NCBI GenBank assembly: GCA_963969345.1
Contig: OZ017768.1
Coordinates: 1,962,573 to 2,026,572, forward strand
Source: Turbatrix aceti
Taxonomy: Eukaryota > Nematoda > Chromadorea > Rhabditida > Panagrolaimidae
DNA: 64,000 bases
Direction: 5' to 3'
Shown piece by piece: positions 1 to 12,122 of the stretch (position 1 is the stretch's first letter; each line of letters begins with the position of its first letter). The notes beneath the pieces are model-generated. The model searched no databases, was not told the origin of the DNA, and worked only from the letters and a program-made list of their open reading frames with translations. A program made the translations under genes and the position numbers.

Positions 1-797
1 TCCATAACTGCTACAGATTTTGGCACCATGGAATCCATGACGGGGCAGGTGACCAGTGCTGTGTTGTAAAACGCGAATCGGGGATCCCATGCTCTTTGCC
101 AGACCACCCGGGTGACTGCTTCGACGATGGTTGGAGTTTTGTTGTCGTAGAAAAAAATACAGTAGGGGGGTTTTTTGGTGGTTTCTTCGGGCAAGCGGTG
201 GAAGACGGATACGATTATTTGGATTACTGTAAAAACACTTTTGATCGTAAAGAAACGTTTCGTTTTTGATTTCTAACATAAAAAAGTTCAAAAACGTAAA
301 AAAAAGATAAAAAAATCTTTTTTGTAATAAATTTTTTTAATTAAAAAAAATAAAAAATGCCAAATTTTTTTTTTTAAATTTTCTCACCTCCAAAACACTC
401 GGGAAACAACGAATTAGTCCGTTCATCCAAATAAGCCGAGTACATCCACCACCTGTGACCTGTCGTATGCCGCCATCCTTCTCCACTGTTTACAGTCAGG
501 TGCCTCAACCGCCGGCATACCCTGACTTTCCACCGGCTTCCGTGGCACTTCAACCACCGGTGCAATCAGGCCCTTGCCCAGCAGACTGTCCCGGAGATAA
601 GTTTGCTCTTCCAGGCTGTCTTCAACCAGTCTCGAGCATGTCGATTCATCGTCACGTGTTTCGGCTTTGATAAAATCGGCATCGACTAGCGAGATGTCAG
701 ATTTATCGATGATGCACTCCCGAATGCTTCGAATAACGTAAATAGAAAGCAACTGAAGACAAATTGAATACAACACGCGTGTTCTGGATCGAGACAT
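1..797 (-). CDS. Glycosyltransferase family 92-like type II membrane protein, 5' part, cut by window edge
   Basis: The gene reads leftward out of the window. The ATG at 797 opens a protein with a basic N-terminus (MSRSRTR), one hydrophobic segment (VLYSICLQLLSIYVI) and a polar stem, the layout of a Golgi type II enzyme. Exon 1 ends at 388 before GTGAG. Exon 2 starts at 226 after TTTTTACAG and runs to base 1. Across this junction it reads WWMYSAYLDERT, then IQIIVSVFHRLP, then WDPRFAFYNTALVTCP. The MYSAYLDER and VTCP patterns resemble the start of the nematode-expanded GT92 (DUF23) family, which includes galactosyltransferases; the assignment is from pattern memory. Oddity: the N-terminal frame (membrane anchor through PVESQGMPAVEAPD) and the family-like frame (GEGWRHTTGHRWWMYSAYLDER) differ by one base, with the switch at about 490-540. 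No intron of workable size fits there. It is either a frameshift or an assembly error. Confidence 0.5.
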
Positions 798-1757
798 GGA
801 AAAGAAAGACGACGGAAATCGATTGGGGTGCAAAAACAATATTATTATGAGGGGTCCGCGTGTTACCTGCCTGCGCGGGCGCAAGAAAGACGACACCGCG
901 ACCTTGGAGGGGGGGGGGGGTAAAAGGATGAATTAGTAACCTTGGTATTTTAGATGCAATTTTTTTTAATACAAAAATCTTTGAGTCTAACAATTTGTGT
1001 AATAACAATTTGTGTAATTAAAACAATTATTGAAAAAAAACACAATTCCAACAATTTTATATTACGAGTTTCGATAATTCAAATACCATTCTAAAAATGT
1101 AAAAAACAGCAGTTTTACACGAGCACGAACAAAAAACGGATTATTTTTATCAGTTGTGCAAAATTTTGGCCCCCAATTTGAAACATTTTTAACTTAGGTA
1201 ATTGTTTTAATTACATCAATTTTGGCGCTGTTACTTTAATTTTTCCATTCGTTTTGTTTGCTTTATCTAAATATTTGCAAAACTGACTGAGTTTTATTTG
1301 CCAACTTTTGCACAAACTTGATTCGAACGAACACTCAAGCTGATTTTTTTTAGTTATGTATTTTTTATATCTGCGTTCATTTTTTATACAAAATCAGACG
1401 ACATTCATCTGCCGTTAAACAACGACACTTGCCAGACAAGATAAATTGCGGTAGACAAGAAAACCGCATCATATTGTGTTTTTTAGAGCTTTCAGTCATG
1501 TCAATTGTCAAAAAATTTTGATTTCATTGCAATATGTTCAAATCAAAGTTTGCCTGATGAAATTGTGAAAAAAAATCAGCATATGGCAATTAATCAGCAT
1601 TCAGAAAATTATTGATCTTTAAAAAAATGTTTTATGCACAAAAGTGATAATAACAACAAGTACGGCAAAAATTGTTTTTTTGGGATTAATCATCTGAAAG
1701 ACAAAAGCAATAATGAACAAAATGTCTTTTAAAGCTCAGTCAGTTCACAGCTTGCAC
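798..1757. other. Intergenic spacer, no gene seen
   Basis: This AT-rich spacer lies between the GT92-like start and the 3' end of the GPCR gene. A run of ten G sits at about 909-919. I see no plausible coding exon, RNA gene or transposon end. The bases just above 797 are the likely promoter side of the GT92-like gene. Confidence 0.5.
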
Positions 1758-3561
1758 CTATACCGCTATCGTCTTCAATCTGTCGTGTTTTCGATGGCAC
1801 AGTCTTCCTTTGGTCATTGTTATCAGACGTATCCGAAAATTCGCACTGCTCAGGCAGAACAACACAAAATTTAGCGATTTGCCCACAAGTACCATAAATG
1901 TTGTAATTGATTGCTAAAAAAAATACAAATTTAATGAAATTAAAAAAAATATGCAAATTTGTTTTTTAAATTCTTACAGTTCGTTTGACCCAAGTAGGAT
2001 CACTGTGTTGCAGAAAGCCACCCACAATACTCGTGAATGCCGATGGAGCCTAAATAAATATGCTTTGAGTGTGTTTTTGAGTGCAAAAAAATTTGATAAC
2101 GAACCTGTGTGATAACAAAACAGGACACAATTGAGCAAACCGTGAGAGCTACTCTGTGCTCCATTTTTAGTTGAGAAGACATTTTTGACATTCTTCGGTC
2201 TGAAGGCTTCCTCGGCGTGTCGGTATCGCTTTGCGTCGAATTTCGGTAGCCGGTTGATTGGGAAATAAATTTGTTTCTAAAATAATATTTATTTTTTTGC
2301 TTTTTTTCTTTGTTGCACGAAATTAGAAAATGTTCATTATGACAGTTTGTTTTTATTTTTAACATCTAAAAAACACTGACAAAAATATATAGTGTCAAAT
2401 TAGGGACTATTTTTAACATTTTGCCATTTTTATGCAGGAAAACAAACTATATGCAAACGTTTTTGCTGGATAACATTAAAGAATGCGATTTTTGCTCTAG
2501 AACATTACTCTTGCCAAAAGTAACATTCACATTTTGTTGATAAAATGTTACTTTCTGTTTTGCAGTCCAAAGTGGAGTAACACAATTTTTCGTTATTTTA
2601 TTACTTTAGTGAAAAGTAACATTCAAGTTTTGTCTCTGTTTTGTTACTTTTTTGAGAGTAACAAATCAATTCGGCCATTTGCAACATTTTTTTGTTTGTT
2701 TTTCCTTTTTGTTTTTCCAGGTGACAAACCAACCTCTGGTGCAACGTGTAAATAAGCATAACATTTGAAATCACAATTACAACAGTCGGTATAAAAATGC
2801 AGCAAATAGCATTAATTTTGTGACTCCATCGAACGTAGGCTTTTTGAAGTGATGAATAGGGATTTGTCTTGTTGTGCGGCCATCTATAAAAAATACAAAA
2901 ATCTTTATCAAATAATATAAAAATTTATGCCAAAATTGTTCCTTACACCGCGTCCACAGGAAAGCAGTAAACATGAAGTTGAGTATCATTGCAAAAATAC
3001 TGTGCGTCACAGTAATAAGTGAAGTACCAATAAATTGTGAGACAAAAAGTGGTCACAACAATGCCAACAATGATGGCAACGGTATTTCGGCCACGGTTGT
3101 TTTTCACGCTTAGGGGATTTCGGATGCCGATGAGTCTTTCCAGGCAGATTGCCAACATTAGCCTAAAGCAAAATATCAAACATTTTTGTAAACTTTTTTA
3201 AGGCATACCAAACCGCAGTCATGGAAGACCAATTAGCAAACGCTGTAACTGGTATTTGAAGTTTCCAAAACAAAAATCGAAAAACATTGCTGCTAACAAA
3301 ATAATCGTACTTGGCGAAAGCCTGGAGGAGCATTGAAAGCAGAAATAGCATATCCGCGATGGCCAGACTGGCCAACAGCTGATTCGACCGGGTCTTCATG
3401 CTTGGTGCCGTGAGAACCGTGAGATTGATCAGATTACCGGTAACACCAAAGACGATAAAAAATGGAGACAAATACCCGGTTAAAATTTTTTCCAATTTAT
3501 CGTTCGACGATAACATCATTTGGTTTTCGGTAAGGCATATTGCTGACGTGTTTCGCGTCAT
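1758..3561 (-). CDS. Rhodopsin-type (class A) neuropeptide-like G protein-coupled receptor
   Basis: Six exons join in frame to 372 residues: 3561-3209, 3162-2947, 2883-2734, 2276-2105, 2049-1978 and 1913-1758. TM1 carries GNLINLTVL (GN motif). TM2 carries LASLAIADMLFLL (LAxAD). TM3 ends in AICLERLIGIRNPL, where ERL replaces the usual DRY. TM5 is INAICCIFIPTVVIVISNVM, and the third loop is long and polar. TM6 is HRVALTVCSIVSCFVIT, and TM7 is LNFVLFCLSSANFRIR, the N-x5-C-x-SS-x-FR ending common in nematode peptide receptors. The short extracellular N-terminus has an NTS glycosylation site. An ATG at 3612 is in frame, but TTTTTTTTAG lies between it and 3561, so I take 3561 as the start after a 5' or trans-splice acceptor. 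Intron 3 holds a copy of the dispersed GTAAC/GTTAC repeat. The FMRFamide-receptor-like groups are the nearest match I can suggest; the ligand is unknown. Confidence 0.85.
2490..2664 (+). repeat. GTAAC/GTTAC dispersed repeat, copy 1
   Basis: It contains GTAACATTCACATTTTGT, then AATGTTACTTTCTG, GTTTTGCAG and GGAGTAACAC, the same order as at 9609. It lies in intron 3 of the GPCR gene. No protein is encoded. Confidence 0.8.
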
Positions 3562-5582
3562 CCCTGCTAAAAAAAAACACAAACCAATAATGAAAAACAT
3601 TTTTAAAAACACGAAAAAAAATTAATTGAAACACAATTTAAAAACAATTTGACAAACTTCATTTAAATTTTGTTCTAAAAAATGTTTTTAACAAAAACCA
3701 AAAAACCATCAAAAGAAAAGCGTTTCAATGAAGAATTTACTAATTTATGAGACACTAATAAAAAAATTTTTATTCACCTATAAAAATTTCCGAACAAAAC
3801 ACATGTGCAACACGAAAGAGCGGCTGTTAGGGTTAATGATGTGTCGAGGATAACGCATTTTTTGTTCTTCCAATGTTTAGCATGTTTAGCTTCCTTTTGG
3901 TCATTTGTTGCATCAAAACAAAAAATAACAAAACATAAACACAAGAAATTTGGGAGGGGCGGTGTTTGATTGATAATTGCCAACCCTAATTGTTTTAAAC
4001 AGAAAGTTGCATGCATGTTTCAAAGATCGTACGAAAAAGTAAGTGCATCATGGTACATTAACTTTGTTTTTGGCACGCATGTCAAGTACGAGTCGGTAAA
4101 ATGCAAAAAAAAGTTTTTTTTGTTGTTTTGGGTTATTTTAAGGCGGCATACAAGTTTCAGAAAACGAATCAACTGCGTACTTACAAAATCAAATTTTTTA
4201 TACACTAGATGCGTGTTGAAAGTGCTCAAAAAAACAAAATGTTCTTCATTTGTAAACAAGACTCTGTTTCCGGGAATTTTTTAGGGCGACAAAAAAGCTT
4301 TTATCTTCTCAATTTTTTACCCAGTTTTGAAAAAAACATGCATCATAACAGGACGCGTACAAAACAAGACAAAAAGCGTTGTTTTTTAAAACACTAGGGC
4401 TTTCCAAAAATTTTACCGCAGTAAAAAAATTGAGTTACATATGAACTTTTTTTTGAATGTTTTGTGATGACAACTTTGACATTATGCATTTCTATTATAG
4501 TTCATTGGAATCGGTTAGATTTATTTTTCCGATTAGACAAAAAATACAGACCGGCAAAATTGCGGTACGTTGACAAACTTGCTTATCAGTCTTTTCACGG
4601 AAATTGCTGGTTTTCTAAAAGTTTGAAAATGTCTTTTTTGATCAGATATTTGCAAGTATTTTTTGGTTACTGTAATTAAACTATTTTTTGGTAACTACAT
4701 AACACAACTTTCAGTGACAGGTTTTGCCATTAATTCGACAGAATACGGAGTGAGTCGAGCGGTTTTCGGTTCAGGTACTCGACGCGAATTGGAAAATTTC
4801 TGTAAGAATATAAAAACAATTTTAGGATATGTTTTTTTTTCATGTTGGCCAGCAGTTCATCGTCATCCATAACTCAGCATATTTAAATTCCGATTATTTA
4901 TTGCTACAACACTCGTGTGTAAGTAAGTACAGTACGTGAACCGAACAATTGTATAAATAAATATATACTAGTCATAATAATCAATGAATAAAAAAATAGA
5001 AAAAAAACTATAAATCAATCCCGCAAAGACAGTATTAAAACTTATTGTATGGATACAACTTTTTTCTACACAAAAAAGTAGGGTCAACAATAGTTAGGAG
5101 GCGGCCCTTGGAGGCGGGGCGGGTGGGGTGGGGGCAACAAAAAAAGGGTGGTCCTGGCAAAAAAAGAAGAAGACAAACCGTGTGTACTCACACTTGTGCC
5201 AGGATCGGGAAAAATATGTTGTATGATAGATATACTGTATTTTAAGAAGACACACTTTGGAAACGGTTTGTAATACACTTGGGAACGAAAATTTGCTGTG
5301 ACTAATTTTTTTGTGTAGTATGATAACAAATATTCCAGATTGAAGTGAAAAAAGTTGAAAATCAAAAAAACCGGCTTGAGCGAAACCGAGACGAAAAAAG
5401 AAGAAGGTACCCATTTCCTTCACCTAACAAAAAATTTGAATAACAACAACAAAGTGGATTGGAGACCGGAGGAATCCAGGTGTAGGTGTAGGTGTGGGTG
5501 TGCAGGTGATCGAAAAAAAATTGACACTCCCAATGTGGGAAGAATGGAGACTTGGTGGGTGGTCGGGTGGCCAAATTCTGTT
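3562..5582. other. Intergenic spacer between GPCR and olrn-1
   Basis: The spacer holds the promoter side of the leftward GPCR gene and the 3' flank of the leftward olrn-1. It is AT-rich with many A/T runs and a G-rich patch (5100-5150). The open frames here are low-complexity and have no splice structure or family likeness. I see no RNA gene. Confidence 0.5.
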
Positions 5583-8428
5583 CTACGCGTTCGACGACGA
5601 CAACGAAGTCGTCGGTGAGACGGATCGAGAAAGCAGGTAGTCATCCTGCATGCCTTCGTTGACGAGGTGTTGCTTCTCAACCACCTGTCGAAGCACGGCT
5701 TTTTTGTCACTCTTTTCACTGCTGCTACCCCGTTGACGGGCTGTTTGGCCGCTGATGTACTGGATCGCTTCTTCGACTCTGCAAAAAACCAAAATTAGGA
5801 CCAAATTTTCAAAAAAAAATTTTTTGAATTGAAAAAAAATCTTTTCAAACAAAACAACTTTTTTCAAACTACAAACCTTGTGAAAACACGACACTGTCGA
5901 CGCTGTGCCATGTCTTTGAGGTAGCAGAAAGCCATGCGATAGGATTCATTGCGTCTCTCGACTGCTGCAACGGTTTCTGGATCGTGTTGACTGTCGTCCA
6001 GAAGAACAAGGCATTCGGCTTCACGTGGGACACAGACAGTGACCTGCCAGTCCGAGTGACCGATGAAGTATGCGATCTGAAAAAAAAACAAATGAAAAAA
6101 TTTATCAAAAAAATTTTTCGAAATATTAGGTTTTTTTCGAAACTGTTTTTGGGCTCAAAAATTTTTTCTGGAAAAAATATTTGACTTTTATTAAATCTTT
6201 TTTTGAAAATTTGGTCAAAAAATTAGGTTTTGTTAAACCTAATTTTTTTGAACATTTTCAAAAAAAAATAATTCGAAATCAAAAAACTGATTTTTTCTGT
6301 AAAATAGTCCAAAAAAATAATGCTAAAAATTAGGTTTCTGAACTAAAAAGTTCAATTTTTTTCATTTCAAAAATTTACCTCAATCATTCCCGACAGAAAA
6401 GTCTTGTACGACGGAATGTAGTACAAAATGTGCGATGCCGTGTGTAAGAGAGGTATCCGCATGTTCTTGTCACACATCAGAGCCGACGTATACGAGAGGC
6501 CACTTTTGTGCATCTGTGGCACCGCCTTCTGGGTAATCCAATCCAGCTCCGATCCACTCGAACACGACAAAAACACGTCGTATCCAATCGGTGACGTCAC
6601 GCATCCATTTGTCTCCATCTTCTGTGCAACCGTCATCTTTTTTGACGTCGGATGAAGTTGTTGCTGTTCCGTGTAATGGCACCTGACTTCCTTATCCACG
6701 ATACACGATTCCTTGTCACCATTGTTTCGGGGTCCTGCTGGTACTTCGCCGGACGATGGGGTCGATGGAGACCGACTACAGTATGCCCCATCTGTGGAAT
6801 TGTATTGGGATTCGAGGTCGGCACTTCCGCGACGACGGATAAGTTCACAGGGCTTTTCGAGGCAGTGGAAGGAAGTTGAGGGCGTCGGGTTGCAGCTGCC
6901 TCGTGCGTGGTCTGGGACGCTGGATTTGCCGATACGGGGAATGGGCGGGGTGGGTAGGACGACTTTTCGAAGGGCTCGAAGGCGTCGGCGGCGGGCTGCG
7001 AATCGGAAGTAGATCAACTGAAAAAAATAGGTTCGTAAACTTTTTTCCGAGTTTTCTGATTTAAAAAATTTACTAAAAAAATATTTTTTGTACAAAAAAA
7101 ATTTCAAATATTTTACAAAAAAATTTTTACTGTGAAAAACTAATTTTCAGAAGTTGTCCGAATTTTTTCGCCATTTTCATTTTTTTCGAAAAAATGTGGC
7201 ATAAACATTTAAAAAAAAATTTTTTTGATTGATAAAAAAAAATTTTGAATTTTTTTAAATTTTAAAATAATTTTTGTTGAAAAAAAACTCACACTAATGA
7301 CAACCAACAAATAATCGATAGCAAGAGTCGGAATAACGAGTAGCCATATACTGACGTCAGGCAGGATAAAGAAGTGCAGGAGACATAGTATGATAACCTC
7401 AATGATGACAGCCGAAGCAGCCTTACACGTAATCAGACCCATACTACTTTTACAGTATTCATAAGTCTCGTAGACAGCCTTAACAGACGACTTTGCGAGA
7501 GCCGCAGTTTTGATCTGTAGATACGGTAGTCGTTGTAGGGGTTCACGCATGACTGTTGTAACCGATTTTGTGCCAATGATCATTGCATCCACGTAGTCTA
7601 GGGCTTCCTAAATTTTTTTATTTTTAAAATTTGAAAAATTTGAAAAAAAATTTTTTTTAGCATTTTCAAAAATTAAAAAAAAATTAATTTGAATGTTTTT
7701 GTTTCAAAAAAAATTCTTACCGTAATAGAAGTCAGCATGGGTACAGAGTGACGCTTCAGAATAGCCTCAAGCAAGTTGCAGGTCCTTATCCTGTCAGGTA
7801 AATCGCAGGGATGCGCCTTGTCCGACCATTCCCGTCTCCCGAGAAAGACAACGACAAGCTTTGGCGCTTTCCGGGCAGCAAAATATGCAATTTCGAGAAA
7901 GGATGTCGCATTGATGGTTCCAGGATCGAGGACAAAGAGGAAGAGTCTCGAGTTCTCTTTTGCCAGTGCCTCCTCGTAGATCATCTGTTCGGACCACGTC
8001 GGACGCTGTGGATCATAGTACGTAATCGCCCGCTTCTTCAGGTACGGTATGACAATTTCCGACCTCCAAACCGTGTGTCCACACGATCCACCGAGAAATA
8101 CATCGTAAACCGGGCCCGCAGGTTCTGCATCCATGCTTGATCCCAACAAAATCGGAAAATTGAATCTTGACGCAAATCGAGATGCCGCAGACGTAAAATT
8201 TGTTTCAAACCAGGATTTGAGGGATACCGCATCGTCGTTGCACGTCGTCGATGCCGAAGCCGTGGTGCCACCAGGTGAAGCAGGTGTCAGCGGTACACTG
8301 GACGCGGATCCCGCATCATCATCCATGTCGTCCTGGATGATGATTGGTGGCCTTGGACAGGTAGAAGTCGAAGAAGACGCCGCAGAAGAAGACAGCGTGA
8401 TTGTCGTCGTTGTCGTAGGGGTCATCAT
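5583..8428 (-). CDS. olrn-1: OLRN-1 / Raw-family two-pass membrane protein with two Nuc_deoxyri_tr2-like domains
   Basis: Five exons join in frame to 685 residues: 8428-7721, 7607-7293, 7017-6379, 6076-5877 and 5778-5583. A Ser/Thr/Pro-rich N-terminus (1-105) precedes a first globular domain (about 108-235) starting YDVFLGGSCGHTVWR and including TYYDPQRPTWS, LFLFVLDPGTINATSFLEIA and KLVVVFLGRREW. This is the nucleoside 2-deoxyribosyltransferase-like fold of Drosophila Raw and C. elegans OLRN-1. Two adjacent hydrophobic helices (about 290-338) form a membrane hairpin. A basic Pro/Ser linker leads to a second diverged copy (about 487-620) starting YDVFLSCSSGSELDW. The tail is polar. In C. elegans, OLRN-1 acts in left/right asymmetry of AWC olfactory neurons; Raw restrains JNK signalling in flies. 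The ATG pair at 8428/8425 is the first ATG; upstream codons in frame lack one. Catalytic activity is not established for the family. Confidence 0.9.
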
Positions 8429-9608
8429 TGTTGTTTTTTGATGATAATAAAAAAACAAAAAACGATATACAACATAAAACGAGGCGATACTATTGTCTGT
8501 TGACCGTAATACGATGCATTGGGTATACTGTAGATTGTACTACTGTAGGTCGCGGTCCGGTCCAAATGAATACAAATTCAAAATTCGTACTGTAGAAAGT
8601 TCAATGATACAAAAAAATACTTTTCGTATACACACACGCACGGCCAGTTGGAAGGATGTGGCCCCTGGTGATGGATGATAGATAGCAAAAGTCGTGGTTT
8701 TTTATGCTAAAAAGTTTTAAAAAATTTAGTATTGCATTTACATTTGCAACGTCAAAACGCCTCTGATTACGCACGCACGTGTCATAAATGATATCAAACA
8801 CGCTAATTATTATAAATTCATTCAACAACCACGCAACCAACAAATTTATGAACGTACACGCAACGAAAAGAAAAAGAAAAAGGAAATCTGGAAAATATTA
8901 AATATTAAATACAATTATATAAATATGTACGTATGTCCTCCTGTTATTGCCCGGGTAAAATAATGCCTACTTAGTGCAACACAAGTCCACCGACCTCCAA
9001 AAATCCCCTCATCCGGCTAAAAAATCTTTAAAAAAATTAAATCATCCCGAAAAGCCGATCAAAAACAACCAAAAAACAAGATTTAGTACGAAATCGTCAT
9101 AGCATCACGCAAAAAAATCCTGACGTCAGATACGCGCATGACGTGACAAAAGCGATCATGAATGAATATCACGAAGAAGAAAAAATTCTAAATGACACCA
9201 CCAAGATCGAAGACACCGCAAAGACCGACGCCACCTATAATAATGGTATCTATAAAAAATTTCACGGTCGGTGATAAATCATGGATTGGTCTAGCTCGTT
9301 TGAAGCTTCCTTTGCTCCTTGCCGCATAAAATAAATAAATATTATAATACTATACTATCTAACATTCTCTGCAATACATCAAAAAATGGAGGGAGTGCAT
9401 AGTATTTATATTTAGAAGCACTTACAATAAAATGAAACCAATGTATACTATGTATAATGTCACGTATCAAAGAGACGGAAACCATAAGATTTATTTAATG
9501 CAAAAAACTATTATATTTAATTTGTAGAATCTAAAAACATGACGTGGAATACATCGGTATTTTCAAAAATATTATGTATAAACTTTTTTTTCTAAATATT
9601 ATCGAAGA

Positions 9609-9782
9609 TTGCGTTTTGGCGCTAAAATATTACTTTTGCTAGAAGTAACATTCACATTTTGTTGATAAAATGTTACTTTTGGTTTTGCAGTCAAAAGTGG
9701 AGTAACACTTTTTTTCGCTATTGTATTACGTTTGTTAAAGGTAACATTCAAGTTTCGTTCTTGTATTGTTACTTTTTGTCAC
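9609..9782 (+). repeat. GTAAC/GTTAC dispersed repeat, copy 2
   Basis: This is one of the cleanest copies: GGCGCTAAAATATTACTTTT, GTAACATTCACATTTTGT, AATGTTACTTTTGG, TTTTGCAG, GGAGTAACAC, GTAACATTCAAGTTT and TTGTTACTTT in that order. Confidence 0.85.
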
Positions 9783-11879
9783 TTTTTTTTCTCATTGTAA
9801 AATACTTTTAGCAGAAAACAAAAACAATTTTAATGACCATCCTTTCTTACAAACCGAACCATTAGATACCATCGGCACCAATAGTATCAAATAGAAAAAA
9901 ATTTGAAACTCAAAAATGCAAAAAAGTGCAAAAAAATAAAAACTTGCAAAAAATGTTACTCGTCATAATTTTTTCCATCTCGTGGGTAAAAATAGGCCGG
10001 AATTCCGAAATGCATGAGCATGAACAAACTCAGTCAGGGAGGGCACGCACCCACAAATCAAGGAGACTGCCTACACATATAGTAGTATGCTATGTGGTGC
10101 AATGCCATGATGCAACATCCGGTTGACATCAAATGTGCGTCACATAGCAAATTACGTGATAGCGCAGCCAAGAAAGTGCGATGATTAATGGTGAAAGGAA
10201 GGGAAATGAACAGGAAACGAAGAAAACTTTTGGTTGCAGAAACAAAAGCGGAAATTTTTTGCAGCCCCTTGGATAATTGCATTTTGCTATTTAGCATAAG
10301 CTTAAAAGTGGGATATTGTTAATAAAAAAAATGTTTTCGCTGTTGTTACATAAAAAAAGTCTGCAAAAAGCCTTGATGCGACCGCTACCAACCACCAATG
10401 GCATTGGCACAAGAGCTCTTTTCTTTGGCCGGTGGTGTTGGTGGTCGGCCCACCGGAAACATACATCTAATAGCCCCTTTTCCACCCAAAAAAAAACTAA
10501 AACATGGATACCGCCAAAGAAGGAAAAAAAGAGCTAACATACATCAGACTGAATGACATGCATCTTTTTCCTTCTCCCCTTCTCGCCTTCCATCTCCTAC
10601 TTTCCTTTCCCATATAAATATCTATGAGTATGCAAAGAAACAGGCGTATAATGACATCACCTTTTATTTATTTGCTCTTTTTTTCGTGGTTCACCCGCTC
10701 CATGGTAATAGAATAGCCGGCTGTAGGGGGTAAGAAAAACACTTACTTAGCAGAAAGGATGGATGGATAAACGAACGCAGGGACACTGCAGGAGACGTGT
10801 AATATTTTTTCTTTTTGCAAAACAAAAAAAAATACAGGTGTTGGACTGACATGACACCTGATACGAATTTAAAAAGTTTTTCTGCCTAAAACAGTGTAAA
10901 AACCAAACTAAATAGTATAACATGACCATTTTTAATAAAAAAAAATTATGGTCAATCAACAGTATACGGTATCACGTAGAACAAACATGTCACCGTAACT
11001 AAATATTTCCCCACATTCTCGTCTTTCTTTCACAAAAAAAGTTTCTACCGTCAAAACCATTTTTTTATAAATTAGAAAACGTAAAAATGTTGCAAAAGTA
11101 TTTCAAATGGAAAAACAGGTAAGTAGCCGTGAGTAAACACTGATGACTCCCCACTTTACCTCCACCCCCTAAAAAATTCTAAATATGTTTCTCATTCTCA
11201 GAACAAAATATGCAAATTCCATCCCCTCCCCCAAAAAAATTCCTAAACCACTCCAAAATATTTGTACATTATTTACCAATATGCACCCAAAACATCATAC
11301 GCATGGAATGTACTCGGGATCCCGTCCCGCACCAAGGACAGAGAAAAAGCCGCTTTCTCGGTTCTTCCTTCTTCTTTTTCCTTTCACCGACCAGACACGA
11401 ATTCTTGCCCCTCTTCCCCTTTTTTTTCATCTTTTTTTCACACCCATAACGTAAATAACTATTTTAAAAAAGTCCAAGAGAAAGCGAGAGAAAAAAATAC
11501 GAAAACAACAACATTACGTTTTTTTGTTGTCTAAAAAAACTGACGTGATGGATAGTGTGATGTCTTCGACGAAAGAAAGCATAATCAAAAATAAGAAGTC
11601 AGCATTTTTGAAAAGTTTTGAATCTTTGATTAATCGAAAATTTTAAATTTAAATAAGTGTGAGCAAAACACAAGTTTTTTCAATCTATTCTGCGGTGGAA
11701 GTAAAACGTTTTTTTTTTCAAGTTTAAAGTCAGAAAAAATTATGTGTTTTACGTTCGAGTTCCTTCTTTTCTTTTTGTGAATGCAAGCGTTTAGCAAAAT
11801 TGACGTCATCAAAAAGAAAAAAATATTGGATCAAAAATAGGGTAACAATTGTCCGAAAAATGTTTGTCTTGTCTGAACA

Positions 11880-12122
11880 AAAGTAACAAAATAACGGTGA
11901 AAAATAAATGTAACTCATTTCAAAGGTAATACAATAGCGCAAAAAGATGGTACTTCAGTTCAGACTGTCAAACGAAAAGTAACAAAACAAGATCAAAACT
12001 TGAATGTTACTTCTAACAAAAGTAATAAAATAACAAAAAAAGTGTTATTTCGCTTTAGCCTGCAAAATCAAAAGTAACATTTTAGGAACAAAAATTGAAT
12101 GTTACTTTTATCAAAAATACCA
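11880..12122 (-). repeat. GTAAC/GTTAC dispersed repeat, copy 3
   Basis: The order is the reverse of the copy at 9609: AAAGTAACAAAACAAGA, ACTTGAATGTTACTT, AAGTGTTATTTCGCTTTAGC, CTGCAAAA, GTAACATTTTAG. It begins with a CTTCAGTTCAGACTGTCAAA leader also found at about 25549. Confidence 0.8.

Noticed and set aside
5915..5930. TGAGGTAG let-7 seed-like string
   Set aside because: It lies within a coding exon of olrn-1 and has no hairpin partner.
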